In this document: positions 13,037 through 23,991 of the stretch, in pieces
Position numbering within the stretch: the first letter of the stretch is position 1
Layout of the letters: the number at the start of each line of letters is the position of its first letter
Assembly (NCBI GenBank): GCA_014825775.1
Contig: MVAQ01000005.1
Span: 124,001-188,000 of the forward strand
Direction: 5' to 3'
Length of the DNA stretch: 64,000 nucleotides
DNA from: Krasilnikovozyma curviuscula
Lineage: Eukaryota > Basidiomycota > Tremellomycetes > Cystofilobasidiales > Mrakiaceae
The notes under the pieces: generated by a model
Told to the model about the DNA's origin: nothing
Databases searched by the model: none
What the model saw: only the letters and a program-made list of their open reading frames with translations
Program-made: the position numbers and the translations under genes

Positions 13037-15653
13037 ATGCCAAACAGCAGTTTCGCGGGTACCGTCAGCCCTGCAACCTCCTCCCCTTCCTTCTCTTCCA
13101 CATTCAGGCTTCCCAAAAACGTCATGTTTGCAGAGAGGAACTCTGTTCTTGAGAAAGACGAAGATGATGACGAAGGAGACGAGGATGACGATATTTTGGG
13201 ACCGGCGGAGAGACGAGAATCTGTGAGTGAGCTTGCAACATAGCACTCTCCGAGGTTAATCCTAACTAGTACACATCATCTCCATCTACTCTTAGACAAA
13301 GTCTCTTGCTGACTTCCTCAGAAACACTGGTCCTGAATCGCTGACGCCGCCGATGGGTTCCAATCAACTAGCCTCGCAGTTTGGTGTTTCAGGTCAACAG
13401 AGCGCAGGTTCCAGCAACGTCAACGCTTCCCCTCTGACCAAGAAAGGATTCGGAAATATTTTTGGAACTGGTAGGAAGCACAAAGATTCTACAGCCAGTC
13501 GTAACGGCTCCTTCTCTGGCGCGTCATCAAACAGCTCCGCGAAGCCTGACATGAAGGGGTTGGAAAGATCTGTTACCACCACGGGGTAAGTAGTTCTTTT
13601 CTGATTTTCTCTCACCTCATTCACCAATCGTTTGCTAATCATGAGCAATTCATACCACCACTGACCTCACTAAACAAACAAACATCCTTCCATCACTTTC
13701 CGATTTCTTCCTCGCGTCGACACCGTCAGAATTCCGTATCATATCATCTCTCCACCTCCCTCCCATCGACCTCATTCTGGAGCCACTCAAAGCTCTACAA
13801 TAACTTCCAGCCTCCCTCACTCTTTGTCCCTTCCAATGTTTGCTTCACCTTCCACGGAGGGTTCGCTCGCCAGCATATCACTCACCCAATCATCATTCTC
13901 ATCTTCTGACACTCCAAAGTCTATGGTTCCTCGCTCTAGTCCTCGCGTCGATAAGGAGTTTGGTGGGAAGGTACCAAGTCAGGACGAGTTACGCGCGTTA
14001 TTTTGTGAGTCCTGCTGCCGTCTATGGCTTCAACATGACCTGGAAGGTTCTGACTCTTTTACTAGATGACGGCGACCCGAGAGGAAAAGGCGCGCTCGGC
14101 AATACCATGAAACCTTTGCCGCGAAGTCAAAGTATACCTAAAGGCTTGGTGTCTTCGTACCCGAAGGAGAGCATTACAAAGGGAGACGAAGGTCGTGACG
14201 GGGACCGCAATGACCCATCATCATCTATATATATCGATCTGGAACAGGAGTCATCCAGATCCATCTCATCTACTTCAATAACCTCTCGGAGACATCTGGA
14301 ATCTTCGACTGGCGAGTACACCCATCCGTCAACTTCTGCTGACCAAAACTCCTCTCCTCAAACACTCAAACTTCACAAATCTGATCCAGCCCTTGCTTCC
14401 CCTCCTGTCTTTGGTTCTTCAGGTCGTTCTAGACCAGGTGTTTCCTCAGATAGAAAGCTGTTCACCCCACCACCTCCCCTATCTAATCTTTCAACGTGCG
14501 CCTCGGCACCTCAAGCAGTTACTCCTTCAACCGGCTCTGGCAGAGAATCCCCAATCGACCCCGTTTTCGATGAACACAACGAAAGCAGCTGCAGAAGTGA
14601 GACGGAGGACTTTGGTGAACTTGCCAAGGAAATTGCTACAACGTACTCTACAGCTACTGTCACTGACAGGGGTAACAAGGATCTCGAGAAGAATGGTAAA
14701 CCAGCGGCTTCAACAGGTCCTCCAACGTTGGTTCCTTCTGTTCCCACCATCTTGAAAAGAATCGAACGAAGACATATCGCCATTCAGACTCCCGAACCAG
14801 TAATTCATCAACGTGCCCCGATATCATCACATCACAGAGTTCAAAGCGCTGTTCAGACTTGGAACAGGGATGTCACCGATTACATGTCAGACGAGAATTA
14901 CAGCCGAGTTTACAAGCGGGATTACAACTCGACTACAGGGACAGACGAGAAGCAGCTCGACAGCGAGAGTACTTTGGGATTACAGCTCCAACCTGCTGCC
15001 ATAATTGAAAACAACAGCGATCCTGTCGCCGCCTCGATCTCCTCTGCCGAAACTGGTAGTTCACCATCGACATCCGTCTTGATGACACCTTCGAGCTCAT
15101 TTAACTCCATGCCATTCCCATCACCACCTAGTATCGCCGGGTCAACTTCATCGATCTCCTTTCCATCGCCACCTGCAGTCTGGAAACCAGTCCTAACGAA
15201 ACCAGCACCAGTCGGTTTCACTCCACCACCGCAAACTCTTCCAACAACTGCTTTATCTTCTATGTCCATACAGACTAGCAGTAATAACAACGTCCTCGGT
15301 AATGCCATGTTCAGTAAGGAGCGTGAGATCAAGGAGTTAAAGGACTTGTTGGCGCAGGAGAAGAAAAGGAGGCTGCAGTTAGAGGACACGATCCGAGGCC
15401 AGCAGAGCAGGTGGGACCTGATGAGCTCGTGGGCATTAGAAGTCATGGAGAGAGCTGAGCAGAAGGCTGCCCTCTTGAAGGCTGAGAATATCAAACTGAG
15501 GTGAGTTTTCTTACTTTCTCCATCATGTAATTGTCCGACATCCGGATCTAATCTTTCGTTCCGTGTACTTGCTACAGTCGTGATGCTGCACTTCTGAGAA
15601 AACTTGCATTTACCAACACACAATCAGCATCAGCACAAGGTTCAACCACTTAA
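13037..15653 (+). CDS. Large disordered protein with C-terminal coiled coil, function unknown
   Basis: Five exons join in frame (13037-13222, 13296-13585, 13730-14004, 14066-15500, 15578-15653) to give about 753 residues. I do not recognise the family. Near the N-terminus an acidic run (EKDEDDDEGDEDDD) precedes TKSLADFLRNTGP, which recurs in signalling scaffolds as a short helical motif. The middle about 450 residues are Ser/Thr/Pro-rich low complexity. A short ordered-looking island reads SAVQTWNRDVTDYMSDENYS. The last about 80 residues form a coiled coil (KEREIKELKDLLAQEKKRRL, then RWDLMSSWALEVMERAEQKA) and end in a polar tail. This architecture fits a cytoskeletal or polarity scaffold, which is inference only. 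The start is the ATG in context agcaATGCC; the open frame beginning 13840 is out of frame until exon 4 and is a shadow. Confidence 0.75.
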
Positions 15654-16136
15654 TGTCCTTGAACGAATCCTACATCACGAAATACAATTCGCATCATTAC
15701 ATCTTGTCATGCCATCCATATTTATATTCTTTCAAGCCTTCACGACTTCTTTCTCATCCATAACACTTTTTCTTTGGTTTTACAACCATCACAACATGGT
15801 TTCGCATTTGTTTCCTGTCTCTCCAATTCACGTCCTTTCTTGTCATTTCTTGAGTTGTCGTGTTTTCCTCATCCATCCTCAGGTCCTATATAGCCTCAAG
15901 CTTGCTAGTCCTACCGCATATCAGATTTCTTGGCTATGTCCAGTATTGTACAGCGAGATAGTGATTGATAAGAATAAGCAGAGCCTGGGACAAAAACACA
16001 AGCGAGGGCAAGCAGCACGACCTTCATTATATACCTAGGCCTGAGGGTTTCCCGAACGTTTACCAAAGGTTCTCATAGTCAAAAATTATGATCAGGTAGC
16101 AATATCTCTTCCATTATTTACACCTTTTATCGAGTC
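15654..16136. other. Convergent 3' intergenic region
   Basis: About 480 bases between two stop codons facing each other. It is T-rich and has no supported gene. It should contain the two 3' untranslated regions and termination signals. No clear polyadenylation consensus stood out. Confidence 0.4.
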
Positions 16137-17142
16137 CTATTCTTTGTCACCGTATTGCTCTTCCCAAGCCTCCTCGATGGAAGTCACAAAGCTCTTCACA
16201 GTGTGTCCTGCGTCGCAACTCTTCCAAGTTGAGTCATGGATGCAGCGGATCTAATGTAGAAATCAACGTCGATCAATTAGAAAGGACCTCGCCGGGGAGA
16301 AGGCCGCAGCTCACCTCATCATTGATTAACAACGTCGCGCTCTTCCAGATCTCTCTCTCATGACTTTCCTTAACACTCTTCACTAGGAGTCGCTTCCCCT
16401 TATCGCTGGTGATACACTCTTCCAACACCTCCCATTCGATCCCAGACGTCTTGGCACACGACTGAGCTAGGGATACGTCGCCAATGCGACTAAAGTCAAA
16501 GTTCTGGCACTGAACAAAAGACCACCATTTGGATTGAGGAACGAGATTGGCTGCACAGAGCTGGTGAATGTTTCCTGTACATTCCGCTGTGTCGAGTTTG
16601 AAAGCCGGGTCAGGCCGCGTGTGTCTTGACAAGAGAAGCAATGAAATGACACTTACCTTCACCGTGCTTACAGATGACTTGGGGTAAGGGTTTAGATGAG
16701 TGAGATGAGGCGGATGTAGCAGAAGAACTGAGGCTGATGATAAGGAAGGGAGTATTAGTCGTCTGGAGGGAATAAGCGAACCAGTAAAAAGGACAGAGTA
16801 CGTCTTTTTCACTGACTTTCCAATGTAGACCATCTTGAGATTAACCTTGTTGCCGACTTGATCTAGAACCTTATCAAACATATTCTCCATCAGTAGAGCA
16901 TCAGGGCTACCAAAGACAAAGAATGATGCCATCAGCGATTTCCCAACCCTCTCTTTTCGATAGTGACACCCAATGACTTACCATTTGCTCATCACACCCA
17001 GAGTGACATGAATGAGCTGATCTCCCACGTAAGGTTTCTCCTTGTTCTGGAAAGTGAGGAAGGGAAAGTGGACTGCTCGAGCGGAATCCAGCAGAGCGAG
17101 GACAGACAAAAGGATTGCTGGGGAATACAAGAGCTTCGTCAT
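16137..17142 (-). CDS. GILT-like thiol-reductase family protein (active-site Cys apparently incomplete)
   Basis: The family (gamma-interferon-inducible lysosomal thiol reductase and its fungal relatives) reduces disulphides in acidic compartments. The start at 17142 gives a signal peptide, MTKLLYSPAILLSVLALL followed by DSARA. Next are YVGDQLIHVTLGVMSKCPDA, joined across an intron (about 16920-16991), then NMFDKVLDQVGNKVNLKMVY, VICKHGEAECTGNIHQLCA, and WWSFVQCQNFDF. The C-terminus is IRCIHDSTWKSCDAGHTVKS. The CKHG...EC-GN-xQxC block is the family's signature. The intron after YIGKS uses donor GTGAAA. In fungal relatives I recall, the thioredoxin-like pair reads CPDAxxC; here the second position is Met (CPDALLM). 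If correct, redox chemistry may be altered. The gene shares a 327-base divergent promoter with the DUF2462 gene. Confidence 0.82.
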
Positions 17143-17469
17143 ACTGATTGTGGGAAGTGATATGATGTCGTCTGACGTTCTGTGTAGTAGCTGCTGTTTG
17201 GGAGTTAGAAATGTCGAGAGCTTTAGTCTTCCCGCCCCGACGTCGTCAGTGGCGAGGCCGGATGGGTTCTACTCTGTTTCTCTACGCTACAGAGACAAGA
17301 GAGCAGTCGTTTATCTGGCTCCTTGCCATTCCACTAGTGACAAGCTGGGTCAAATGCTATTTTAATTTCTGCGCCACCCTCACACAAGCTGGGAACACCT
17401 CTGAATGAAAGTTTGATTCTTCCCCTCAACACATCTTCAAACATCAAACAGCAGATTCTTACATTAGGG
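17143..17469. promoter_or_regulatory. Divergent promoter, GILT-like gene and DUF2462 gene
   Basis: There are 327 bases between two outward-facing starts. Both promoters must fit here. No coding sequence or recognisable operator is visible. Confidence 0.5.
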
Positions 17470-17979
17470 ATGGCTCAAAACTCGCTCAAGGGAATGCAGA
17501 AGGCATCAGGTTCAGGAGGTCGAGCATCCACCAAGAAGTCATCCAATCCAAAGAAAGGAGCCAAGTCCATTCCACCGAAGAAGACGAGTGCTGTCGTGCA
17601 CAGGACAATGCAGAAGGTCAGCAGCTACGCTTACTTTATATTCCGTTTATTCTCTCCGAAGATGGGAATGTTTTGCTAATTTAATTCATCTGTTGCCGGC
17701 AAAATTTTGGGTCGTACCTCCCTTCATTCACAGAATCTATCAGCTAAGATCAATAACTCGATTGAGAAGCAGATGGTTACAGCTGCCTCTCAGGGCAAAT
17801 TAACAATCATGAAGGGCAAAGGAGTTGAAGATTCTGCGTAGGCTTTAGTTTCTCGAATTGAGGTCATTGTGTTGCAGTGCATCCCTAACTCACCTTTGCC
17901 CTTTCTTCGCTCCAGTGGTGGATCTTCCAAACCTCTTAAATATGGAAAGCTCAATCCAAAGGATAGGCAAAACATCTAG
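17470..17979 (+). CDS. Small basic protein, UPF0390/DUF2462 (LCT10-like) family
   Basis: Three exons (17470-17616, 17735 to about 17837, and about 17917-17979) encode a protein of roughly 100 residues. The family is small, Lys/Ala-rich and probably nucleolar or ribosome-linked; its molecular role is not established. Supporting features are the basic N-terminal half (KKSSNPKKGAKSIPPKKTSA) and a helix (NLSAKINNSIEKQMVTAASQ) matching the family pattern 'P-KK-x(n)-hydrophobic helix-LxxLK'. The C-terminus is GGSSKPLKYGKLNPKDRQNI. The exon 2 donor GTAGGC is weak. Several ATGs precede 17470 in frame, but the one at MAQNSLKGMQKASG matches the family start. Confidence 0.75.
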
Positions 17980-18270
17980 ATGGCAGAAGATTTGTGTCGG
18001 GCGAAAGTTGTGGTGACTTGTGTAGGGTGAGTGTCCGTCCTCCAGGTCTTTAGTTTCTGTCTTTAGGGTTTCAAATCACACGCTTGACACGAAGGTGCAT
18101 TTTCTTACATGTGTGTTTCTTTGTTCAAACAGATGCTCGAGAAATGTGTTGTATGTAAAAGAAATGACGAGTCGAGACTCCCTGAGCTGCTTGCAGCTTC
18201 GAAAGAGACATTACACTTGCCCCACCCAAACCCTTGCCTTGTTATCTTCAGCACCGCCAGAAACAATATG

Positions 18271-19677
18271 TCAATCATGCAGGAGAAATTCGATGGCTCG
18301 ATTCTGGTCGAAGTTGCTCATCTGCAACGACCGTACAATCTGCGTCCTGGTCGAGTTTGGAAACATGGCCTCCAACCTGTAAGATGGGACGATCATGTCA
18401 GCGTTGGGAAAGTGGGCTAGAGTATTTTGGAAACAACGTACTGAGTTATCTCATCCTGCGTCGGTGCCCTTGCCTCCGCTGAGTGAACGCTGCCTGACAA
18501 GCCCTGCACCCACTGACCCAACACACCGCCCGCCGTAGATGCTCTCGTTGGAGGGGCAAGTCTGGTTTGAGACGATCGAGATCCGGTTGTAGGCTGTTCC
18601 GGTTGAGGTTGAGGCTGAGTGGTGGGTATTGAAGCTGCTGCTTGATTAGGTGTCGACAGCGTCGTCGTGCTAGGTGTGTTGGTACCCCCTGACGTCCTCC
18701 TTCTATTCACAACGCCCCCATTCAGCAACCTGCCCATGCCCGAGCTATCGCTTATTCCAAATCTTACTACCGACGGAGGCATGACGAACTGCTCCTCCGG
18801 CCAGGGGTTCTGGTGACGTCGAGGTGGTGGGGCGGGCGTCGTGGTGGCTGCCATCCAGTCCGCGAAGCGGTTTGACACGTTGGCGAGTATCAGAATACTC
18901 TCTTTCGAGAATGCTTGGTTTCTGAAAGTATTTCCGATGAGGATGCCAACGATGGACGAGACAACCGATGAAGGGAGGTTTACAGTCGCGAGGATGAACG
19001 AGAGGATGTATGTGGAAAGGAATTTCTCCGAAAGGACAAGGTGGAAGGCCTTGAAGGCGTACAACGGCGGAACCATCTGGTAGTGCTGGGAAAGGATCGA
19101 GATTATGAGAGCTGTTGGGCCAGGTGAAATCATTTTGAGGGAGGTGTGCTTTTGAAAGAGAAGTAAGCAAGCAGTTGAGAGAATAGCTGAGAAGACCAAA
19201 GTGAAGAGGACGAAGGACTGCAACAGGAAGTCTTCAGCACAAAACCTTATGGGACTTGATTCAAGGTCAACTCACAGCAAACTTCCTTGAACCCCACTGA
19301 CGCTCGATGTTTCTCGATATATTATACAAGAGTAGTTCAGCCAAGAACAGCTCACTTGAGTTGACATATGTGAGTTGAAACAAGATGATTCTCCAGTACT
19401 GTAGGAAATAGGTCAGGGTCGATCAATGATAGAGACGGCAGACGACGACGACGACGACCAAGGGCCCACTTACCTGGTGATATCGTGTCACGTGTGGAAC
19501 CAATCGGAGGAAAGCATATGGTTTCAGATCGAGGAGAGAGACAGCCAGTGATGATATGGCAAGGCCAACCATCAAGGATCGAGTGACCAAAGCACCGTTA
19601 AAGCCTGTACGACGCGGAGATGTAAGCAAAGCTAACCCCCCGTCTACTAAGAAAGGACGAGCTGCCTTACCTGACAT
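18271..19677 (-). CDS. DSC2/UBAC2-like rhomboid pseudoprotease with C-terminal CUE-like domain
   Basis: Dsc2/UBAC2 proteins are inactive rhomboid-fold subunits of Golgi/ER ubiquitin-ligase (Dsc or gp78-type) complexes in membrane-protein quality control. In fungi the Dsc complex cleaves sterol-responsive SREBP. The first exon is only 7 bases (19671-19677, ATGTCAG) and splices to GFNGALVTRSL. Family blocks follow: SLAVSLLDLKPYAFLRLVPH, HQYWRIILFQLTYVNSSELF, LAELLLYNISRNIERQWGS, several membrane segments, and SSVVSSIVGILIGNTFRNQ. No GxSx serine-protease motif is present, as expected of a pseudoprotease. A Pro/Thr/Gln-rich linker of about 110 residues leads to an intron (donor GTACGT near 18437). 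The tail is TQLEAMFPNSTRTQIVRSL then MSNFDQNRAIEFLLHD. The MFP...LL signature is that of a CUE domain, a ubiquitin-binding cousin of UBA. Confidence 0.85.
19441..19458. repeat. (GAC)6 trinucleotide microsatellite in an intron
   Basis: Six perfect GAC units lie in the first long intron of the DSC2-like gene, just inside the donor site (GTAAGT on the minus strand near 19473). Read on the minus strand it is (GTC)6. It is likely length-variable between strains but does not touch coding sequence. Confidence 0.9.
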
Positions 19678-20004
19678 CCCATCAGCAGAAGACTTGGGAG
19701 CCCAAAGTAACTGGCAGTTTGCCCTGTTGAGCTTTTGGGCTGAGCTGAAGCAAGAGCGTGGCAAAGGGAAAACAAGCGAATGAGGCAAAAAGGTTCGACC
19801 TCTGCGTCGCTCTCGAAGGCTAGGGTTGCCTTGCTCTCGAACCACATTAGTCCGTCGCAACCTCCAAGGGAATCCCTCCCCAGGCCTCAGCTCCAGCAGG
19901 ATTGCGCCCTCTTACCCAGGTGTACAAGAAGCGCTCCATTGCGCAAGCCTTGCCCTCAGCCCTTCCTCCTCGAAAAACCGGAGTCGAGCAGCTGACTGGC
20001 GACG
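19678..20004. promoter_or_regulatory. Divergent promoter, DSC2-like gene and zinc-cluster protein gene
   Basis: There are 327 bases between outward-facing starts. Open frames crossing it on both strands lack domain content. Both promoters and leaders must lie here. Confidence 0.45.
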
Positions 20005-22866
20005 ATGGCATTGACCAATCTTCCAAACACCAAAGAACGACTCGACTTTTATGACAAGGTCATCATCCTCTCGTCAACAAACCCTGATGCTGAGGGAATG
20101 ACACAGGCTGTAGCGACTTTTACTCACCGCTTGGACAGAGAGTAAGTTTCATTGCGCTGCTCGTGCGGCTCGTGCTGCCCTTTCCCCTTTTTCGTTCGCG
20201 CTGCGACCAACTCTATGCGACAGTTGGACCAATGTTCTCACACCATCTCTGCTTACGTTTTTCCTAGCTGGCTCTTCATCCGACACGATGTCTATCACCA
20301 CATGTCGACGTCGCAGTACTCGATCCTGGAATTCATCAACGCGGACCAGGCGAAGAAAGCAATCGCTCTGCCTGATATGGCTTACAACTGTCCAAAACAG
20401 AATATTGTCCTCTTGGCTACACCAGCCCTCAAGTTCTTACCCAACATCCTACCAAACCCACAAGTACCTGTCGTCAGGCTCTCTGTCCCGTCAAATGACC
20501 CGAAATACTACGCAACCTATTGCTGCCTTTTCGACCACATGAGGTGGCAAGTCGACTCTCGTTACCTGCGCGATTTGAACAAGATTGGACACAAGGAAAT
20601 GAAGAAGGTGTTGGAGGAGTCAAAGAGGCTTGAGGTCTCGTTGAAAGAGACTCGAATTCATTTGGACGTGACCAAGAGGCACGCCGAAAAAGCTGAACTT
20701 GAGAAGGGCGCCTACTCTGCTGAGGTAAGGAAACTGAGAGCTGAGATTGCTGGTAAATCACCTTCTCCGTATGGCCGTCTATCAGCGGAGGGCAGCACTC
20801 TAGCAACTACTTCTTCAGCTCCACCGTTCGGAGCTGGCGGCACCGCTCGCCCATCTACTTTCGTCCCAGCAACAGACACTCCAACAAGTACTATCACTCC
20901 CTTCACTCCCCAACCTTTCTCAGCTGCTGCCTCATTAGCCCAGCACAAAACAGTCAGCGACACCAACGCGCCAGATGTAGCAGCTAATGCTGGCCCTTCC
21001 ATTATTGCCTCAGAACAGGAAGACAACAAGAGCAAGGTCTTCGACGCTGCAGACCCTCTTGGCAATAGCAAACTGGTAGAAGAGCTGGATGCCGCCAAGA
21101 AAAAGATTCCAAAACTCGAACTACAAGTTGCCAAACTCACCGCCATTCTCAAGAATTTCGACCGAGAGATTGCTCGACTAGAGAAGATTGATATAGATCA
21201 TCGAACTGAGAAGAAGGTATGGGATACCGCGCTGAAGGAGAGTCGTGGTGCGGCTGAGAGTTGGAAGAAGAAGAGTGACGAATTGGACAGGAGGTTGAAG
21301 GAAAGCAAAAGTGAGCTTGCGACTAGCTCGAAGCTTCTCAACGGAGTTCCTTCCTACAATCAAGATCACTACAAAAAACCCAGAGTCCAAGGGTAAGCTA
21401 CCATTTTCTGCTCTTCACTTTCAGCTCTGAACTCTGATTATTCCTGTTCTCGTCGCTGCTTTTGTCGTAGTGTCCTCAACGGCGATGCTGGTAGGTCACA
21501 TTACCCCTTCTTTTTTCCCTTTTTTTTATTCACCAGTCGTGTTGTGTCATAGTCTCACACCTTAAAGTCTTACCGAACGGCTCACTCTCCTCGCCGTTGT
21601 TGGATCTTCCTTACCTCCAGCAATCCTCCGCAACCTACCCTCTTCCTAAAGAGTTCCCAGAATTTGTTTTCCCACCTGAACTTGCGCCAAAACACTGGGT
21701 CGAAAGCTCTTCTCGTTTGTTAAATGCGCTTGGCAACGACAAGAATCCAGTCGGAACAGAGCTTTCCCAAATCGCTCTCCTGTCGGCCAGTTTGATCAAA
21801 CCAGCGTTGATTCCAGATGAGCTTCGAGATGATCCTGCTTGGTCTGGATACATGGGTAACCCTACCTCCGACATCGTCCTGTACGGAGAACTCGGTGGAG
21901 TCAGATCCAACTTGAAGAGAGGTAGAGAAGGTCTCCTTAAGGACCCTTCACGAATCAAAAGGTCGAGACCAGAGTTTGACAGCTGTATGTTTAGATTCTT
22001 CAATAGCAAGGATTCCATATGGCTGCCGTTCTCTGACACATTTTGCACTCATTGCTTCGTTCTTCTCAACCCAGTGGGTAACGAACTCAAACGCCCAAAT
22101 ATGCCGCGAAAACCTGCCGCCAAGAGACCAACTGGAGAGAATTCTAACAGCATCCGGAATCGTGGTAGATGGATGCCAGATAGATGCATGGCTTGTCGTA
22201 CAAGAAAGAAACGATGCGACAAGGTCATGCCTGTTTGTGGAGATGTAAGTAAACTTTCGTCCCATTATCTGTTTTTGTTCGTTTTATCCGAGCACTGACA
22301 ACTTCTGTAACTCCGTCCAGTGCCAGAAGAAGGGTACCAAATGTGAATATGGAGGCAGACCAGGTCATGCTCCTGGTCACAGCGCGATGGGTATGACTCT
22401 TGGTGGTGCAGCACAACCAATGATGGCTGGTGAAGAAGCTAACCAAGCGACTGGCGAAAGTAATGGTGCAGAAACTAGAGAAGGCTCTATTGGATCTGGA
22501 GGTAGGCCATTCCTCGACCTGAATTTTTTTTTTTTACGTTTAACAAATTCTGACGCAATCTCTGTTGGTCTAGGTGTGGATGCTGGTCCTTCTGAAGGTG
22601 CAGCACCTGATGGAACAGCTAACAGTGAGCCTTTAATGATTGATTTCTCCATATGTGTGCGATCTTGCTGAGAGCCTGTCTTACCCTCTCTCCCAGGTGG
22701 CGCTGAAAACATGGACGTTGACATGCCATCGTCTCCGGACGGCTCCGTCTCTGAAAGCGTCTCAGAAGAAAATGAGGATCTTGAGTCTGAACAGGATGAC
22801 GATCAAGACCCATCAACTCTCCCCGCCGCGGATGTAGCTTATTCCATGGAGCCGATCAACAAGTGA
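20005..22866 (+). CDS. Coiled-coil protein with a C-terminal Zn2Cys6 binuclear cluster
   Basis: Eight exons (20005-20141, 20269-21392, 21471-21490, 21568-21984, 22075-22244, 22321-22501, 22574 to about 22621, and about 22697-22866) give about 755 residues. The N-terminal roughly 150 residues look globular (DWLFIRHDVYHHMSTSQYSI, LEFINADQAKKAIALPDMAY). A coiled coil follows at about 185-240, then a Ser/Thr/Pro/Ala-rich linker and a second coiled coil (about 340-450). Near residue 620 lies RCMACRTRKKRCDKVMPVC, then GDCQKKGTKCEYGG. This is a complete Cys-X2-Cys-X6-Cys-X6-Cys-X2-Cys-X6-Cys cluster, the zinc DNA-binding module of Gal4-type fungal regulators, split by an intron. The tail is very acidic (SEENEDLESEQDDDQD). 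Most Zn2Cys6 factors carry the cluster near the N-terminus and follow it with a fungal-specific domain, which is absent here. Probably a DNA-binding nuclear protein; targets unknown. Confidence 0.85.
21471..21490 (+). other. 20-base micro-exon in the zinc-cluster protein gene
   Basis: TGTCCTCAACGGCGATGCTG lies between acceptor ttgtcgtag and donor GTAGGT. It is needed to join PRVQG to VLPNG in frame (reads QGVLNGDAVLPNG). Confidence 0.8.
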
Positions 22867-23991
22867 TTTATGTCGAGGTGCATTTTTATCTCCCGCGCTT
22901 ACCCTAGCGTAGCATCGACGTTTTTCCCGTATTCCTATCCTTTGTTGTTACATCTGAACTGATAGTGCGGCTTGCTGGCTGTAAGCAAGCAATGGTGTAC
23001 CTACACACATCATGAAGTTTAGACAGAGACGTAATGTAATCGATGCTTTGACGGTGTCCTATTGAGTTTCTCTGCCACCCTTCTTCGGGAGTTCTTCTCT
23101 CGTCGTTGTCATTCATTGCGGTTCTGTGATGACGATGTTCACGATGTCTGTGAGAGTGCACGCGGGAGCACGCTAGAATCACATTCATGGTCAGAAACGA
23201 AAGAAAAACAGACCGTAGTTGACGATGAATTAGTTGAAGTCAGGGTTCTTGGCAGTGAAAGTGAATAGAGAGATCAAGACTGTGAACAGAAAGCTAGAAA
23301 TGAACGCACAGGTCAGTGAACATCGATCACAATCTCACGACACGACTCAAAGAGTAAATGCTGCTAACAATGAGAAGGAGGTTTACATGTTCCACACACC
23401 AGCATGGAGGTAGAGTGGTTAAGTGAAAATACATAAACTCCCTCGTGTGTTTTTGAGAAGTTAGGAGCCAAGGTTTATCTGCGCAAAGCGATAGCGGCAT
23501 AGGCAGTCCCACAAACAAACCGAGAGATTCCGAGTCTCCGACCTTGGTATCTTCTTTCCTGCTTATTTCACTCGAACTGGCTACTTGGTGTCTCCATTGA
23601 GAAAACTTGTTAACACGTTGGCAGCCTTGAAATTAGGTTGGACATTGTGCTGGATACATTTCGTTTGAAGGAGCTCGACAAAGCAGTTTTCTTCTTTTTC
23701 CGCTCTGTCAACGAAATGGCCGACAATAATATGTGTACATTTGATTCGGGCTATTAAGACTCTTCAGAATGGGACTGCTATCCTGCTGCCAGAGGGCTCT
23801 GCTATTTGTATCGTCGCATTGGCTTGAGCCCCTCGCGAGTCTGGTGGCGGCCAGAAAAAGGTGCACTTCGGTAAAACTGCTTCGCATTGACCCGCTCGCT
23901 GGCTCGGAGCCCAAACAAGCTGCAGCCAACGACATCCTCAAATTTGCAACCAACTCCTCTTTCTCTCTCCAGAGTATTGTTCATCTGAACC
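22867..23991. other. Intergenic region without a supported gene
   Basis: About 1.1 kb between tandem genes. Open frames on both strands (for example around 22904-23188 minus and 23062-23268 plus) are compositionally odd, rich in His/Arg or Ser, and lack domains or splice partners. The last about 60 bases are a pyrimidine-rich leader for the kinase gene. No tRNA fold was convincing. Confidence 0.4.

Noticed and set aside
13840..14070. 5' extension of the long open frame starting at 13840
   Set aside because: It is out of frame with exon 3 and runs through an intron. Only the part from 14066 is coding.
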